A model generated the notes under the pieces. It did not search any database. It had not been told where the DNA came from and was given only the letters and a program-made list of their open reading frames with translations. Source: Tyto alba (Eukaryota > Chordata > Aves > Strigiformes > Tytonidae). From it: 64,000 nucleotides of DNA. Position 1 is the stretch's first letter, and every line of letters starts with the position of its first letter. This document shows, piece by piece, positions 51,791-64,000 of this stretch. The stretch is taken from assembly GCF_018691265.1 (NCBI RefSeq), contig NW_024881283.1, forward strand, positions 6,917,731-6,981,730, in the 5' to 3' direction. A program made the position numbers and the translations under genes.

Positions 51791-52910
51791 TAGCCTGACC
51801 TTAGTGAGATGTAAAACTTAAGTTATTTTGCCCTGGAGGGGGAAAAGGTGTAGAGGAAAATAAACAGATAAAATACAACATAGGTTTAACAAAGGCAATC
51901 ATGCCAGACAAATCTGATGTCTTTCTTTGATAAGAAAACAGATTTTTCTTGGTAAAGGAAAACACAGTTGATCTCACCCACCTAAAATTCAGTAAAGCGT
52001 TTGGTCTGGTGCCACATGCAAAAATACAAGTTAAACTGGAAACTATGAACATCAGTGCAAGAAAATTTTTGTGGGTAAAAAAATGGCCAAAAACCCCATG
52101 CTGAATTGTGTTGAAATGGGAACTTTTGGGCTAGAGAGTGAGTCCTTTAAAAGCTCCTCCAGCACAGGTCTCAGAACTGGTCCTATTTGTTGGTTTTAAG
52201 TGACATGAGCTCTAGAAATTTTTTTTAAAAAGAGTGTTAATATAGCAAGTTACTGACAAAATCAAAAAGCATCAATACAGAAGACTGGAATATCCTAAAT
52301 GAAGAGCTGGATGAGGTTCTGGAACAGCCCAGGAATCCTGAGGAATGGACTGGTGGAATGCAGTAATACGATTAATGCAAATCACGAGGCTGTTCACACA
52401 GGGACTAACAGACAAAATTCTTGTAAACTGGGAATTCATCACAGTTGATGGAGAAGGATGAAGACTCCGAAGCATTATTTAGTCACAGAAATGACTAAAC
52501 ATCACAAAAATGAAGATGACAAATGTGATCTAAAGACCAGGTAAGGCACATCCAGATGTTATGGCAACAGCTCTCTTGCAGGATTTTGGGTACGGTTCCT
52601 ATTCAAGAACGATACATGAAAATGAGAATAGTCATAGAAAAAGGCTTCCTAAGATGGTTGTAAGAGCAAAGAATCTATCATGAGAACAGACTGAAGTTTT
52701 ATTTCAGCTAACTCCAACAAAAGAAAAGCTGAGATAGGATGGGGTTAGTTTGTATACATAGAACATGGCTTGAACACAGGTATTTAAACTAAAGGGTTAT
52801 GTTGGCATCAAATATATGTAAAGGCCTGAGTACATTTAGGATGATAGCTAGAATAGAATGTCTTATTAGAAAAAATAGATTTTTAAAAAACCCTTCTAGT
52901 GGGACTATAA
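51791..52910 (+). mobile_element. Decayed CR1/L3-type LINE relic, reverse-transcriptase region to near 3' end
   Basis: The order of diagnostic blocks follows the amniote CR1/L3 LINE family as I know it: a TTAGCCTGACCTTAGTGAG segment, AATCATGCCAGACAAATCTGATG, an RT motif region that reads FSKAF at about 51990-52005, GAATATCCTAAATGAAGAGC and GAACAGACTGAAGTTTTATTTCAGC. Every reading frame is broken, so it is not active. Plus orientation. The limits are approximate. Confidence 0.75.
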
Positions 52911-54839
52911 AGCTGAAAGGGACTAACCATTTTTATGCTGGAGCTTGATGTCCTTAAGGACAAAATGATATATGATTACCTCAGAAGCCTGGCATGAGGC
53001 AGCTGAGGGGGGCTCCTCGAGCCGCATGTGAGGGAAGTCCAAACAGAGGGGATAGCCCGTGCCAGCAGCCCCCTCTGAAAGCCCACCTGCAACCTGGTGG
53101 GTGATTAATGAAGAAACTACTTAAAATTAGTTCACTGGGGCATGTTGGAAATTTGTTTATTGTCACTGTGAAACATACAGATACAATGGAGAACTTTGAT
53201 AGCTTTGCCATTAACTTCCCCACTTTGCATCAGTGCAATGAGAGGAAAATCTCTTTGCAATGTCGTGGAGATACACTTATGGTAGTTAAAAAGTACTCAG
53301 ATAGTATAGTGAAAAGCATCATGAAAATCCATTACAATTAGTAATTCTGTATTTACTGCAGCACTCGAATTATATGCAATAAATAAAATATGTAAGCAAA
53401 CATCAAATAACAAGGATAAAAGGAAAAATCTGAAAAAAAAAAATCATTGAATGAGACAGGGTTTGAGAAGGCAGGTTATATGATTTGATTTATAATTAGA
53501 GACTGCATCACGGTGCAAGGAACTGGATTAAGATGGGCCAAAGTGTAAGAACTGTACACAGGAAAACTGAACACACTGCTCAGTTCCCTGTTAAATTCAT
53601 CCGGGTCACAAGAGTGTAAAGAAGCATGAAATACAGAGAGTGAATAACACGTAGGCTGACCCGGCCCTGGAGTACGCACAAGCTCAGCAAATTCTCTGTG
53701 TCAGACAGTGCTTGGAGAACTAAGCAGTGATCCTTGTTGTAGTCAAGCCTGCACACACTGTCCCCCCGGCAGTGCGCTGGTCCTCAGTTCTGCAGAGCTG
53801 CTGAAAGAACAGGCTTTGCCAAGGGTAAAGCTGTCCAAAAAGCCAAAGTATTGCACCTCCCTAGAAGACCATGAAAGGCTCACACCGCATTTCTCGGTTT
53901 TGCTAACAGCTTTTTGTTTCCATCATAAATAACAGCACCAGGAATAGTATCACCTATTTCTTTCCACCTAAGGTCTCTTAATCTCTGGAGACAAAGCATA
54001 CCTGCTCTAACAATACTTTTCTTTAACAAACAAACCATGGCTGCCCTTCTTGGGATTTTCTATTCTTAACTGTTCGAGCACTGGAGATGTTTTTCATGAT
54101 TTCAAACGCACGGTGTTCCATGCTGTCAAAGACTTCTTCCTTGTACCTGCCACGTCTTCCTGTTTCTATAAACAATAATAGGCAGGGGCATGGAGCTGAA
54201 AAGCATCTTCAACTTTTGGTTGGTTTTTTCTTTTTCTTTTTTTTTCCCCCTCCTTTTTCTTTTTTCTTTTTCTTTTTTCAGTGGTCTGACCAGATAACTG
54301 CATGAAAGACCAAGAGGACACCTCACATCCATAAATTGTATCTTCATGTCATCAATGTTTTGGACAAAACCAGAATCCCATAACCTTTCTGTTGTTGTTT
54401 CTTTCTTTCTTCAAACGCCTTTCAGATTTAATTTTGGTTCATCTCAACTCTAGCAACTATGTCTATGATTTTTTAAAAGAGACATTAACAATGTTATTCT
54501 GCTCATCTTGTGAACAGCAGGAGAGTGAAAAACTTTAGCAAGAAAATTATAATCTAAGACTCATGTAATATAACTGTTATTTTCCATTTGCAAGCAAACA
54601 TTCCTATTCCAGCTCATATTAGAACTTTTATGAAATTCATGCTTTCTGAGTAATAATGACAAAACATATAATTTCCATCCAATACTGAAAATTATCATTG
54701 TCTCACAATTTCTCTTACATTGGCAGGCTGGCGCACTTGGAGTTCACAAGTATAGTGCATTTGAAAAGCCTCCTCAGATCTTTTTCTTTCCCTTGTTTTC
54801 AGGCATGACATTTTCAGTAGAGTTTTTTGTTGCCAAGGA
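52911..54839. other. Intergenic between two LINE relics
   Basis: No gene recognised. A short GC-richer segment lies at 52.98-53.10 kb and a CT-rich tract (T and C runs) at 54.22-54.28 kb. The two LINE relics on either side share orientation, but this stretch shows no clear LINE similarity. Confidence 0.55.
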
Positions 54840-55490
54840 TCAAGACGTGAGCATGAACAAGGAGGGGAGTAACTGGCTGGGCAGCAGCACTGCACTAAGG
54901 AAGCCAGTGGTTATAATGGATCACAAACTGAATTTGAGTCAACACAATAAAGATAATACATCACAGAAATATTTAATAAGGCTGTTTTACGTAAGACACC
55001 CATGACAATTATCTTGCTCAACTCAGTGTTGGTGAAATCTCAGCTGGAATATTGTATCCATTTTCAGGTACCACATAAAAAAATAAAACCAAATATAAGC
55101 CAACTGGAAAGAACACAAAAAGAGCAACAAGAATGCTGGGAGGCTGAAGAAATTTAACTCCCAAGAACAAACTGAAATACTGGATTTGCTTAATCAAAAA
55201 AACAAAACAAAACAAAACAAAACAGGAGAGAACTCATGCGAGAATTGAGAGGGGACAAAATACCAATAGTCTATTTTGTTACAGTAAAGGTCAGCAATCA
55301 AATGTTCATGTCTGCTGAAAGTAGAATAGGTAATAGACTTCATTCACAGCAAGATGTGGTAAAGTAACAAAAGTGACGTTTAAAGAATGAAAACACTAGT
55401 ATGGGAAGTTGTAGAATGCCCTGCATTTCAGATTTTTTTTTTTAAGGACAGGATACACAAACATCTGTATGGGATACAGATAAGCATCTC
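54840..55490 (+). mobile_element. Second decayed CR1/L3-type LINE relic
   Basis: Recognisable blocks in consensus order are TGGCTGGGCAGCAGCACTGC, GGATCACAAACTGAATTTGAG, TCTCAGCTGGAATATTGTATCC, GAGCAACAAGAATGCTGGGAGG, GAGAGGGGACAAAATA and GGATACACAAACATCTGTATGG. They correspond to the C-terminal part of the RT frame through to near the 3' end. The copy is interrupted by an (AAAAC)n expansion at about 55195-55222 and has no intact frame. Confidence 0.8.
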
Positions 55491-58400
55491 TCTCTTATCT
55501 CAGAGTCAGGATGGCACCTAAGGACCTCATGTCTCTGTGACAGCTATATTTCTTATTATAGCAAATACAGGAAGAAAAATACTGGTGAGAAAGGAATATT
55601 TCAATTACAAAAGTGGACTTTCAGATAAAGAACACACCAGTCTGGGCCACTGTCTCAGGCTACCATTTCAGTAAGTTATTTGGACTTCCTTGCAACTGCC
55701 AGCTCCCGAGGAGATGAAGGGGTGCGTTAAGTGGATCACTTATGCAAATACATACCCACTCTGAGTTTAAAGTTTACAAGGCATTTCAGATTAAAAGCTT
55801 CTTGTTTTATTAATTTTTTTTTGCTAAGTCCAACTACTTTGATACACTTTTGTTGAAGATCTTCACTGAGCTCCACCTCAGCCCACAGTAGCATGACATC
55901 ACCTACAGTAATTGTTAGCAAAGTCAGACACTGTTTCTTTGATTATTTGCTCTGTTACCTCTTGTTTATAAAATCATAATGCAGTTTTTCCTTACAAAAT
56001 GGCTATTTTGCAGAGGCTTTTTCAATGGATGTCCCTAACTAACGTTGGAAGTATCTTATTATTCCTTGCTTCTACCCACCTTTCAGTATCTTTCCCTGCC
56101 TCTTACAGATGTTGTATGTATCAGGGCAAGCTCAAGTTACTAATGAGTTTGTTCTGAAGAAGTTTCATAATACCACGCTACATCCATTCAATGGTAAATC
56201 ACTGATGTTGATGAGCAAGGCCGTGTACAACCATTATGAAGTTGCTCTCTGTGTTCATAAATTCTTTCTCCTGGCTCGACAGACCACGTTTATTCCTTGA
56301 ACCTCCCTAACCCTTATTTGATTCATGGACTGTACCTGGAAAAAACCTTTAAGTAATTTCTTATGCATTGCCAAGCCTTATGACACAGAAGAACAGCACC
56401 TTCTCCAGATATATACATAAAAAAAAAATTCCCATGACAATATCCCTGACATAAAACTGGCTAGTTTTCAGTTGAAAGTAATCAGAAATTATGCTTTTCC
56501 ACAGATGGCAATGGGCTTCTGCATGGTAAGAAAGGTCTTTGGTTTATATTCTGCCTCTCCAGCTGAGATCTGCACAGGTTTCTAGGAACGCAATTTTGTC
56601 ATCCTGATGTTTGGCTGCTGCTACTGGCCATCCCAGTTCTGCACCAGTACCCTGTGCTATCAGTCACAGCTAGCTGACTACACCCAGAAACAGTACACCA
56701 TTGAGTAAACTGCTCCAGATAAATCCTGTACAGAAGTAGCAGGTTGATTACATTTTACTGTTTCTCTTTGTGCATTTCTTCCGTTAGCAAAGTAGCAAGA
56801 GCTCCATGAAGCTGCAGAACCAAATATTTCCACCTGCGCAACCTCGCAGGAATATGCATTGTAATAGATTTACCAGTTTCTTCTTCATGCAACCTTGCAG
56901 CATTTTGAAAAAAAAAAAATAAAAAAGTTGCATAGGCAAAAATCAATGGATGCTGTGAGAAAAGGAATAGTAATTTGTCAGGCTGACCCACCGAATTCCT
57001 AAATTCCTGAGAATTCCCTGTCAGCACAGTGTGAAAAAAACTCAAACATACAGCTGAGTAGCAGAACACTCCATGGGATAACTGCCCAGAATATTTTGAG
57101 AGGTAAATTATTACAAGAAAGAACCATGCACCTGATTAACAGCGAAAATACCTTAAATCAGCATAACAAAGTGGGGTGAGTGTACTTGTGCTCAACATAG
57201 TTAAACAGCTGTAATTAGATCAAACAAACTAGATTGATGTATCATCCCTTTGTAGGCATGGCCTCAGAAGGTAGGTCAGGAGCTAAGTTCAGTAAAACAG
57301 TTTTAGTACTGCAGCTTTTATCTAACAAGGCACAGCCACACACTCAAAAGTAAATACTACTTAGAACTGCTGAATTCCAAAGAAAAAGAGTATACAGTGA
57401 AGACTACATTCTTTAATAATAACCTTAACTTCTGTCAATAACAAAACCCTCCAAGTTGATTTGATAACGTACCTTTTGGATAAACGATATACAATATTTT
57501 GGTTACAAATTAATTTGTGTCAAGACATTTGAAGGCCTTTATTGAGTTTTTCCCTCATCAGTTAAGGTGTCTACACAGAAAAGGTGAATTCTAATTTGTT
57601 CTTTCAGAACCTTTTAATTAAATTTTAAGAAAATAATGTAGAACAATGTTGCATGAAATATGATTACTAAATTTCAGAGATGAGCAAAACATAAGGTAGC
57701 AGATGGTATGAAGAGGATAAAGCTGAAAAAATGTAAATCGTAGGGAACTTCACAAAATCAAAAATGTAAGGCAGAACTGAAAGTGTGTGCGAGACCCCTG
57801 GGAGAGCTGAGGAGGTGAAGCAACAACTGAGCTGAAAGATATCAGACTTTCCTTACTCAGAAAAGACAAAAACACCAACAGGAAACTCTCACCTAGTAGA
57901 AGGAAAGACCCAGCATAAGTAGGGGAGTCGAGATTGTTGTGAAGGATCTAAAGTAAATATGGAAGGAGTGGAGGAAAAAAGGACAGAGTTTGCAGGTGCC
58001 AGCAAATATATTCATCAAACACTCTTTGTATCGAAAAGAACACCCCTCAACTCCCAACTATTTCAGAATTGTAATCAATAAGTAATGAAGACATTATAAA
58101 AGAGCTAATAGTAGAAAATAACCCTGTATTGAATAAAGACAAGATGAATTGTTTAAATTAGGCAGAAGACCAAACAAAGAGCAGCTTGGTAACTAATCAG
58201 AAGAGTTCCTGTCGTCAAAAGCAGCCACAGCACAACTGTGGGGTTAGGAAGAAATGAAGCCTGCATGTTAGCATCATTTGGTACAGAACCCGCACTCCAA
58301 GTCATATGAATTATTGTGGCTGCACAGATTGCTGTCTGGTAGCCCTGTCTTCTATAATATAGCCTGAAAAACTAGCGAGTAGATTATGACATATCTGTGT

Positions 58401-60229
58401 GTCATAGCAGAGTCTGGGTGAAGACCAAGGAGCTACTTCTAATCTGTTGATAAAAAGTTATCAATAACAGACCAATACTGTTAAATGGAAGCCACCAAAT
58501 ATGACTCTAAGGTAGAGGGTATTTAAGGGTGAAGGGAGGCACACTTGAGAACTGGGGCTGCAATTCAGTTGAAGGAATAGTTGGAAAACTGTAGCTATTC
58601 TAAACATTTGTATTTCAAATAGTCATTAGAAATTAGGAAAAAAAGCAGTGCTTCCTCTTTTCCTGCAGGATTTGTTCTAGCCAGTGACAGGCCCATGAAA
58701 TACATCACTAATTTATGAAGTTGTTAGAATTCATCCCAATTAATATTCTACCAAATATGGGAGGCAGGGGGAAGGAGAAACTAGTGGCCTAGTGTTACAA
58801 AAGTACCTACATTCAGAAGTTGAAGAGCATTTTCTTTGTTTGCGCCAAAAATATTGCAATCTTAAGGATGTCTTAACATGTCTCCATCTCCAACAGAAAA
58901 GCCAGGTGAGAGGGATGCTGAAATGTGGATGGCAAGGGTGCAGAGTTTGGTTGACAAGTCTTTGGAATTGCAAAGATGAACAGCTGGGCCGCAGATTCTC
59001 TTAACATGTCTGCTTACTAATCACCAAAGGTTAAATTCAGTTAATAAAACCTGGGAAGCTGAAGAGCTGCTGATTTCTGAAGTGGCCCTTCCATGCAGCT
59101 GCAGAGAATACTGCATCAGTGTCAGGAAGTAACATGTCTTGTTCTGCGAACCGAGAGAGCGCGCTGAGAAGACACCAAAGTGCCCAACAGCCTGTCTGCA
59201 GCTAGTGAAAAATATCATTGCATGCTGAGCATCAGAAAAAGCATAACGGAGAGAAAATGGCAGCCCTGTATGCAAAAGACAACATTAAAGAAATAGGGGA
59301 CAACTATCTAAATACAGTGCCTGATTGCTGAGCCCATGGAAGTCACCCTCGTGGTGCTCCCTCCATCATGAAGATGCATTTGGTGACAGGTGGCTCTCTC
59401 GCTTTGTCTCATGCCAAGCACATTTCCATAGCAGAATACCACAAAGGTCATTGAGTCTAAATCACAACTATTCTCATTTTGTATCTTCTTCTGCCCCAAG
59501 TTCAATTTGTCTAGGTGATTTATGAGGTGAACTCTGGCTATGCAAGGCTTCTCTCCTTCTGAATGGAGGAACAATTCAGATAAGAAACAAATCTCTTCTG
59601 AGTTAATAGAGGAAACTGGACTTAACTGCATTTACTAAGGTATTTATTATACATCTAGGCCAGATGAAGCTTAGCACATTTAATACATATAAAACTGCAG
59701 ATAACTGCTAGGAAGAGCAGAAAACTAACAAAACAGATTCACAAGTTTCTTAATAATTTAAATGAAGCCACTAAAGTGACCGAAAAGCAGGAACTGCTAG
59801 CAATAGTAACAGATATCTATCAATTCCAGCTTGCTGCTTATAGCAACACACATGAATTGAGAAACAGTTGGCTCTACATCCCCTCAGATACCCTCAGGCT
59901 GAGGGACTGCTAAATTGTAATCAATGTGACTACATAACCCCCAACAGGCACTGACTACTCTGTAGCTGTTGATTTCATAAACTGTCCTGAGGTTCTTTGT
60001 CGCGAAAGACATTGTATATAATCGCAGAAGAAAGGAGACTGTAACTTACGGGCCTGGTGCTGTGAAAGACCCCTGTTCCTTGATGACTCAGCAGTTCATG
60101 GGGGATCATCAGCACTTTGTAGACGGGAGCCCAATGCTAAGAAATAATTTGCAAAAAATAAATCTCTATGGTATAACTTCAATTTATCAGTTTGGCAAAG
60201 ACCATGCACAGAATTCTTAAAAAGCAGTG
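55491..60229. other. Intergenic: nothing recognised
   Basis: AT-rich, with only short open frames. A perfect 15-base hairpin sequence CCCTCAGGCTGAGGG occurs near 59.9 kb. A weak CR1-like word (AAGGTCATTGAGTCTAAATC) near 59.45 kb is too short to call. Confidence 0.55.
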
Positions 60230-60290
60230 AAATCACAGAATTAAAAATTTTAGGCGTAAAACCCATTATTAAGTCATCCAAGTCCATTTA
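60230..60290 (-). mobile_element. CR1 LINE 3'-end fragment
   Basis: AAATCACAGAATT, then TTTTAGG, then AAGTCATCCAAGTCC is the reverse complement of the CR1 3' end (GTTGGACTAGATGATCTT ... CCAACCT ... ATTCTGTGATT). CR1 copies are usually 5'-truncated, as here. The element is diverged; I cannot set its 5' limit. Confidence 0.6.
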
Positions 60291-63104
60291 CAATTATTGA
60301 TGGTAAATCCATCTACTCCAGATGGGAAAAGGTCACTCTCTTCTTTTTCCAGGGCAAGTCTATGAATAATTTGAGTGATTAAAGCTCAAAGCAGGTGTGA
60401 AAATGAAAAAGACCAGGAAAACACATGGGAAAGAAACCACACTCACATGCAGATACTTAGCTTTCATTCTGGAATCAAAAAAGGAACCTTCCATTCCCCC
60501 CAGTCCACACAGCCACAAAATACAAATGAGTTTGTACATTTTTTACAAAAGAGTTGTCACATTTAAAAGCACACTGAAATCTTATTTTTACTTTTTCGGT
60601 CTTCCTTCTTCCATCGGAGATGACCTAAATTTTGAGCTGAAGCATTCACAGAATCCTTGCTTGGAATATAAAACAACAGCAGAAACATCAGGCTGCAAAA
60701 GAGGCAAAATAATAGGAGGGAAAATTACAGTGAAGACCTCCCTGAATAACAGGAGGTCACAAACACTGCAGAAATAGATGCTGAAGTAGTACTATCCAGA
60801 GACAGTGGACACAAAGTGATTGCATTTACAGAAACCTAGCAGAAGACAGGTGGGCAGGATGTGAATCTAAGCAAACAGCCACAGTTCTGGGAATACCCAA
60901 CAGTTTTCAGAATTTTCCCTCAAATATATCGCTGTATTCTTTGTGCAAAAAAATGTCAGAGATACCAAAATCCAAGAGTCTCCTGTTACAAAACAATAAA
61001 ACTTGAAAGCTGTCGAGGAAAGTATTCAAATGAAATTAAACAGCTTCAGAAAGGGGCAGAGGCTATGTTGTACATGCTAAAGAGAAAAATGTATGAAAAA
61101 CACATATACGACCAGGTAATCAGTAGTATAGAGTACTGAACACTCATGCAACTTATTATTTAAAAAAAAAACCCAAATGTACTCACAAATACATTTATTT
61201 TGTTTTATTTTATCATTTTAAACAGTCAACAGAAACTAAGATTATAATCTGTGCCTTTTTAAAATTCCATTCAACAGATGTTCATAAACAGGCTTGAGCC
61301 AAATTTCAGTTCCCCAAAAGGATATTCAGTCAGAGAACTTTTACAAATGGATGATAAAGTCCCACTTTTTTCCCCTGTAATTATTGCTTTTCTGAGACAT
61401 CAAATCCTCTCTTAGCCTCATTACAAGTTCCCACCAGCATAAAACATATTTTTCATTTCCATTTCCTATAGTATTGTTTTCCAAAAATGGCACTGATGTT
61501 CCCAGCACAAGGCAACCCTCCTTCACTCCTTTTTTATGTCATCTCCTCAACATGATATGAAGCGATTGTCTCAGTGACAAGGCTCTGTTCTTTAAAAAGA
61601 TGAAAAAAATCCAACTGGCACTAATAAACATTTACTTAATGTACAGAAGAAGGAATTCAACAATTAAGTATGAAAATTACAGAAAAAAAAAAAAAAAGGT
61701 GTTTGCAAAGGCAAAGCTGTTAAGAATTTCAGTCATTTTTAAGAGAATGACTGCTCAATAGCTCCTTTTGGGACACAGTGAGATGACTTCTTTAAAAGTA
61801 TGGTCTGGAAATACCCCCAAATCACTGGAATTATAACTCACTTGAGGATTTAAGATGCAATACAAAATTAAGAAATATCAGGACACATAATGAAAATGGT
61901 GGAATGGAAACAGTGTTGCACTTACTTGTCTATGTTAAAAGGGGAAGGGGGGTCTGAAGTGAAAGGTTTAATTTTTACTTAATTACTCTTAGTGTTCACT
62001 GGGGACTCCTTCCAAAATGTATTTTATATTTGGACCTAATGCAAGCAGAATTCAGCCTTGATCTTATTCCTTATGACAATATGTTTCTTAAATTAGAAGT
62101 CCCACAACTAGAATGTTGACACCACTGCTAATGTTCCTCCAGCACCAGAGAGTCTCTTATGTGTTATCAATCTATTAATTCTGAAAGCAGATAGCATTGG
62201 GAAAAAAAAAAAAAAAAAAGAAAAAGAAAAAGAAAAAAAAAAGCTTGCTTAAAATAAAATTTAAAAATCCAGAAAATAATACTTTGTAGGCTTGTAGCAT
62301 CTTTCATCCAAGGATTTCAACGTATTTTGAAATATGAAGTCTCAAAACACTTTAAAAAAAACCCCCAAACCCACCCACTTTAAGGTATTTTGAAAATGAT
62401 AATACACTAATTGAGTGAGCATCCACCTGTGATGCAATTACAAGAGTCTCCTTACTGCAGCATTTCACACATATTCAATCCACCTTCTGGTTACAGCTTA
62501 CAAGTTTGTGGTATGTAGAAGGAACAGCAGAGCTGGTTAAAGATTTTCCCTTGCTTCACATTCTCTGCAAGCTTCTCATTAACTCATACATGACTTTAAT
62601 CAGTGCTGCATGTATCAGGACTGGTCTGGAAAAAAACCCCTCACTCAATAAAATATTATTATAACCATGAATTAGTAAAGAAAAAGGCGACCTTTCTAAA
62701 GTGACTGCTGATTTTCCTATACAAAGGGTTAAACCGACCTTCACTGATCCAGAAGAGGTAATAAAATAGAACTTTAAGGACAAAAATGGAGCACTTCAAG
62801 AGATTATTATGAAGAGCTACATTCAAGATGATAGAAGACAAAACCTTATTCTTAAAGCACAGATGCTTCTAAAACAAGAGATCACACGTTTTAAAAAGCA
62901 CACTACCAACCCTGTATAATGAATAAGCAAAACGAGGGGAATCAGTTTTTCCTTGCAGGGCTGTGGAGCTCAGAGGAAAGGGGGCATTCACTCGATGTGC
63001 TAGCAGAGCCAGATGCATGCTTTGCACTTATGCAGGGCTGTGGAGCTGGTATTGGTTGGTAGGGGGGGAGAAAAGAGAGTAAGCCTGAGAAAAACCCATC
63101 AGAG
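60291..63104. other. Intergenic: nothing recognised
   Basis: AT-rich sequence with A tracts at 61683-61697 and 62202-62242. From about 62.94 kb the composition shifts to G-rich with GCAGGGCTGTGGAGCT repeated twice (about 62958 and 63034), leading into the minisatellite. Confidence 0.55.
62202..62242. repeat. A-rich tract with AAAAAG units
   Basis: A18 followed by G-interrupted A runs in intergenic sequence. Confidence 0.85.
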
Positions 63105-63470
63105 CTCCTGTCCTCCCCTTTCAGCGTTAATGGGAGGGATACAAGTCTATGGGAGCTGCAGTGGGGGATGGGGCTGGCAGAGGGGGTGGGGAGAAGCAGA
63201 GCAAGGCCTTACAATCATCAGCAGCTCTTGTTCTCCTCTCCTTTCAGCGTTAACAGGAGGATGTGAAGCTCATGTAGCTGGGAATGGGATGGGGGAAGCA
63301 GAGCAGGATCATAGTTTAGCTTTTGTCCTCTCTCCACAGGGTTAATAGGAGGACACGGAGCCTGTGTAACTGGGATAGGGGGAGGGGATGGGGGGGTGTT
63401 AAGGCCTTAGATCAGAGTTTCTTGCCCTGCTCTCCCCGCAGGGTTAACGGGAGGATGCGAAGCTCTCGTC
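63105..63470. repeat. Minisatellite, about four diverged units of 92-123 bases
   Basis: The anchor (C/G)GTTAA is preceded by a CTCTCC-type pyrimidine tract and followed by GGGAGGAT-type sequence. It recurs with GTTAA starting at 63126, 63249, 63341 and 63443, so spacings are 123, 92 and 102. Between anchors the units share AGCTG, GGGATGGGG, GAAGCAGAGCA and AAGGCCTTA blocks. Units are clearly related but diverged. Confidence 0.8.
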
Positions 63471-64000
63471 TAGGGGCAGCTTTCGGATTTGTGGGGTCCT
63501 GTGCGAAGTCAAACATCCGGGGGGGGGGTGTGTGTGTGCGGGAGCCAGGGCAAACTTCCCTAAACGTGGCGGTGTGTTTCGGCGACTCGGAGGCCTGCTT
63601 CTCCAGAAAAGAGCCATTAAGTTGCCCGTGGGTTGACTGTGGCCATCGGTGGAGTGGGGTGAGCCCAGCTCCTTATCTGGAGGGCGCAGGAAGCCCGGCC
63701 CCCCCCCCCCCCCCCCCCCCCCCCCGATCCCCGGTGCTGGGTGAGGGCCGGCGGGAGGGCCCAGGTGTGCTGAGAGAAACGCGGGCCCTCAGAAAAGGGG
63801 GGAGGAAACCCGAACACGGGTGGTGGTGGTGGGGCGAAGGGGCAGCCTCAGGGCCCGTGTGGAAACTGCTCCGAGAGCGCTCACCTGCCAGGACGACACG
63901 GCGTCGCGTGAGGCGGGGGTGTGGGGGTGAGTGCTCCGAGGCACGACCCCAGACCCTCGCCTTAAACCAGGGGGAAAGTTTCCCCGAAGTTTGCCGCTCG
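63420..64000. promoter_or_regulatory. CpG-rich region at right edge, possible promoter
   Basis: GC and CpG content climbs toward the window end and the region continues outside. It contains a C27 run, a strong donor-like CTGGCAG/GTGAGC on the minus strand (exon end 63895) and no recognisable coding exon. It could be the promoter and first exon of a neighbouring gene, of a long non-coding RNA, or a distal ARID1A promoter. In human the next known gene on this side is RPS6KA1, far away; nothing here identifies it. Confidence 0.4.
63699..63725. repeat. Poly-C run (27)
   Basis: An uninterrupted C run in the right-edge CpG region. Length is uncertain because of sequencing difficulty. Confidence 0.85.

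Noticed and set aside
1..64000. CRISPR arrays, operons, prokaryotic insertion sequences, phage genes
   Set aside because: No regularly spaced direct repeats with unique spacers and no dense coding; the sequence is clearly vertebrate nuclear DNA.

Overview
This is a vertebrate nuclear locus, not a microbial one. On the minus strand it carries the first four coding exons of ARID1A (BAF250A), the large DNA-binding subunit of the canonical BAF (SWI/SNF) chromatin-remodelling complex. The start, splice junctions and reading frame were reconstructed by hand. ATG at 41397 opens exon 1 (391 codons), followed by exon 2 (71), exon 3 (154) and exon 4 (38). All junctions are phase 0, flanked by GT and AG, and the frame stays open for 654 codons. 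Recalled human ARID1A has the same exon boundaries. The gene runs off the left edge: the first 14,986 bases are part of intron 4, and exon 5 onward (including the ARID domain and C-terminal BAF250_C region) lies outside.

The organism looks like a sauropsid, most likely a bird. Interspersed repeats are sparse, the recognisable ones are old CR1/L3-type LINE relics, MIR-like relics and an amniote-type inverted-repeat element, and there are no Alu or L1 copies. A-rich tracts that break into AAACCAAACC-type sequence are also common. This is an inference from composition, not a species identification.

Layout from left to right: intron 4 (1-14986), exon 4, intron 3, exon 3, intron 2, exon 2, then the 22.8-kb intron 1 (17465-40224), exon 1 inside a strong CpG island (about 39640-42320), and the 5' leader and promoter. 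From about 42.3 kb to 63.1 kb the sequence is intergenic as far as I can tell. It holds several smaller GC-rich patches (46.0-47.3 and 48.1-48.9 kb), decayed LINEs in plus orientation at 51.8-52.9 and 54.8-55.5 kb, a MITE-like element at 49.7 kb and a CR1 3' end at 60.2 kb. The right edge has a minisatellite (63.1-63.5 kb) and a second CpG-rich region that continues beyond the window and may be another promoter.

I recognise only one protein-coding gene. All other open frames are short, low-complexity, or antisense to exons 1 and 3 and explained by composition. I found no CRISPR, operon, prokaryotic mobile element, rRNA or convincing tRNA, and no clear evidence of a previously undescribed system. 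The most interesting leads are: G-tracts directly upstream of the ARID1A start codon; a 16-base YY1-like sequence shared by the ARID1A promoter and a site 5.1 kb upstream; a nested inverted-repeat element at 45.7 kb; and the minisatellite with splice-acceptor-like units beside the right-hand CpG island.
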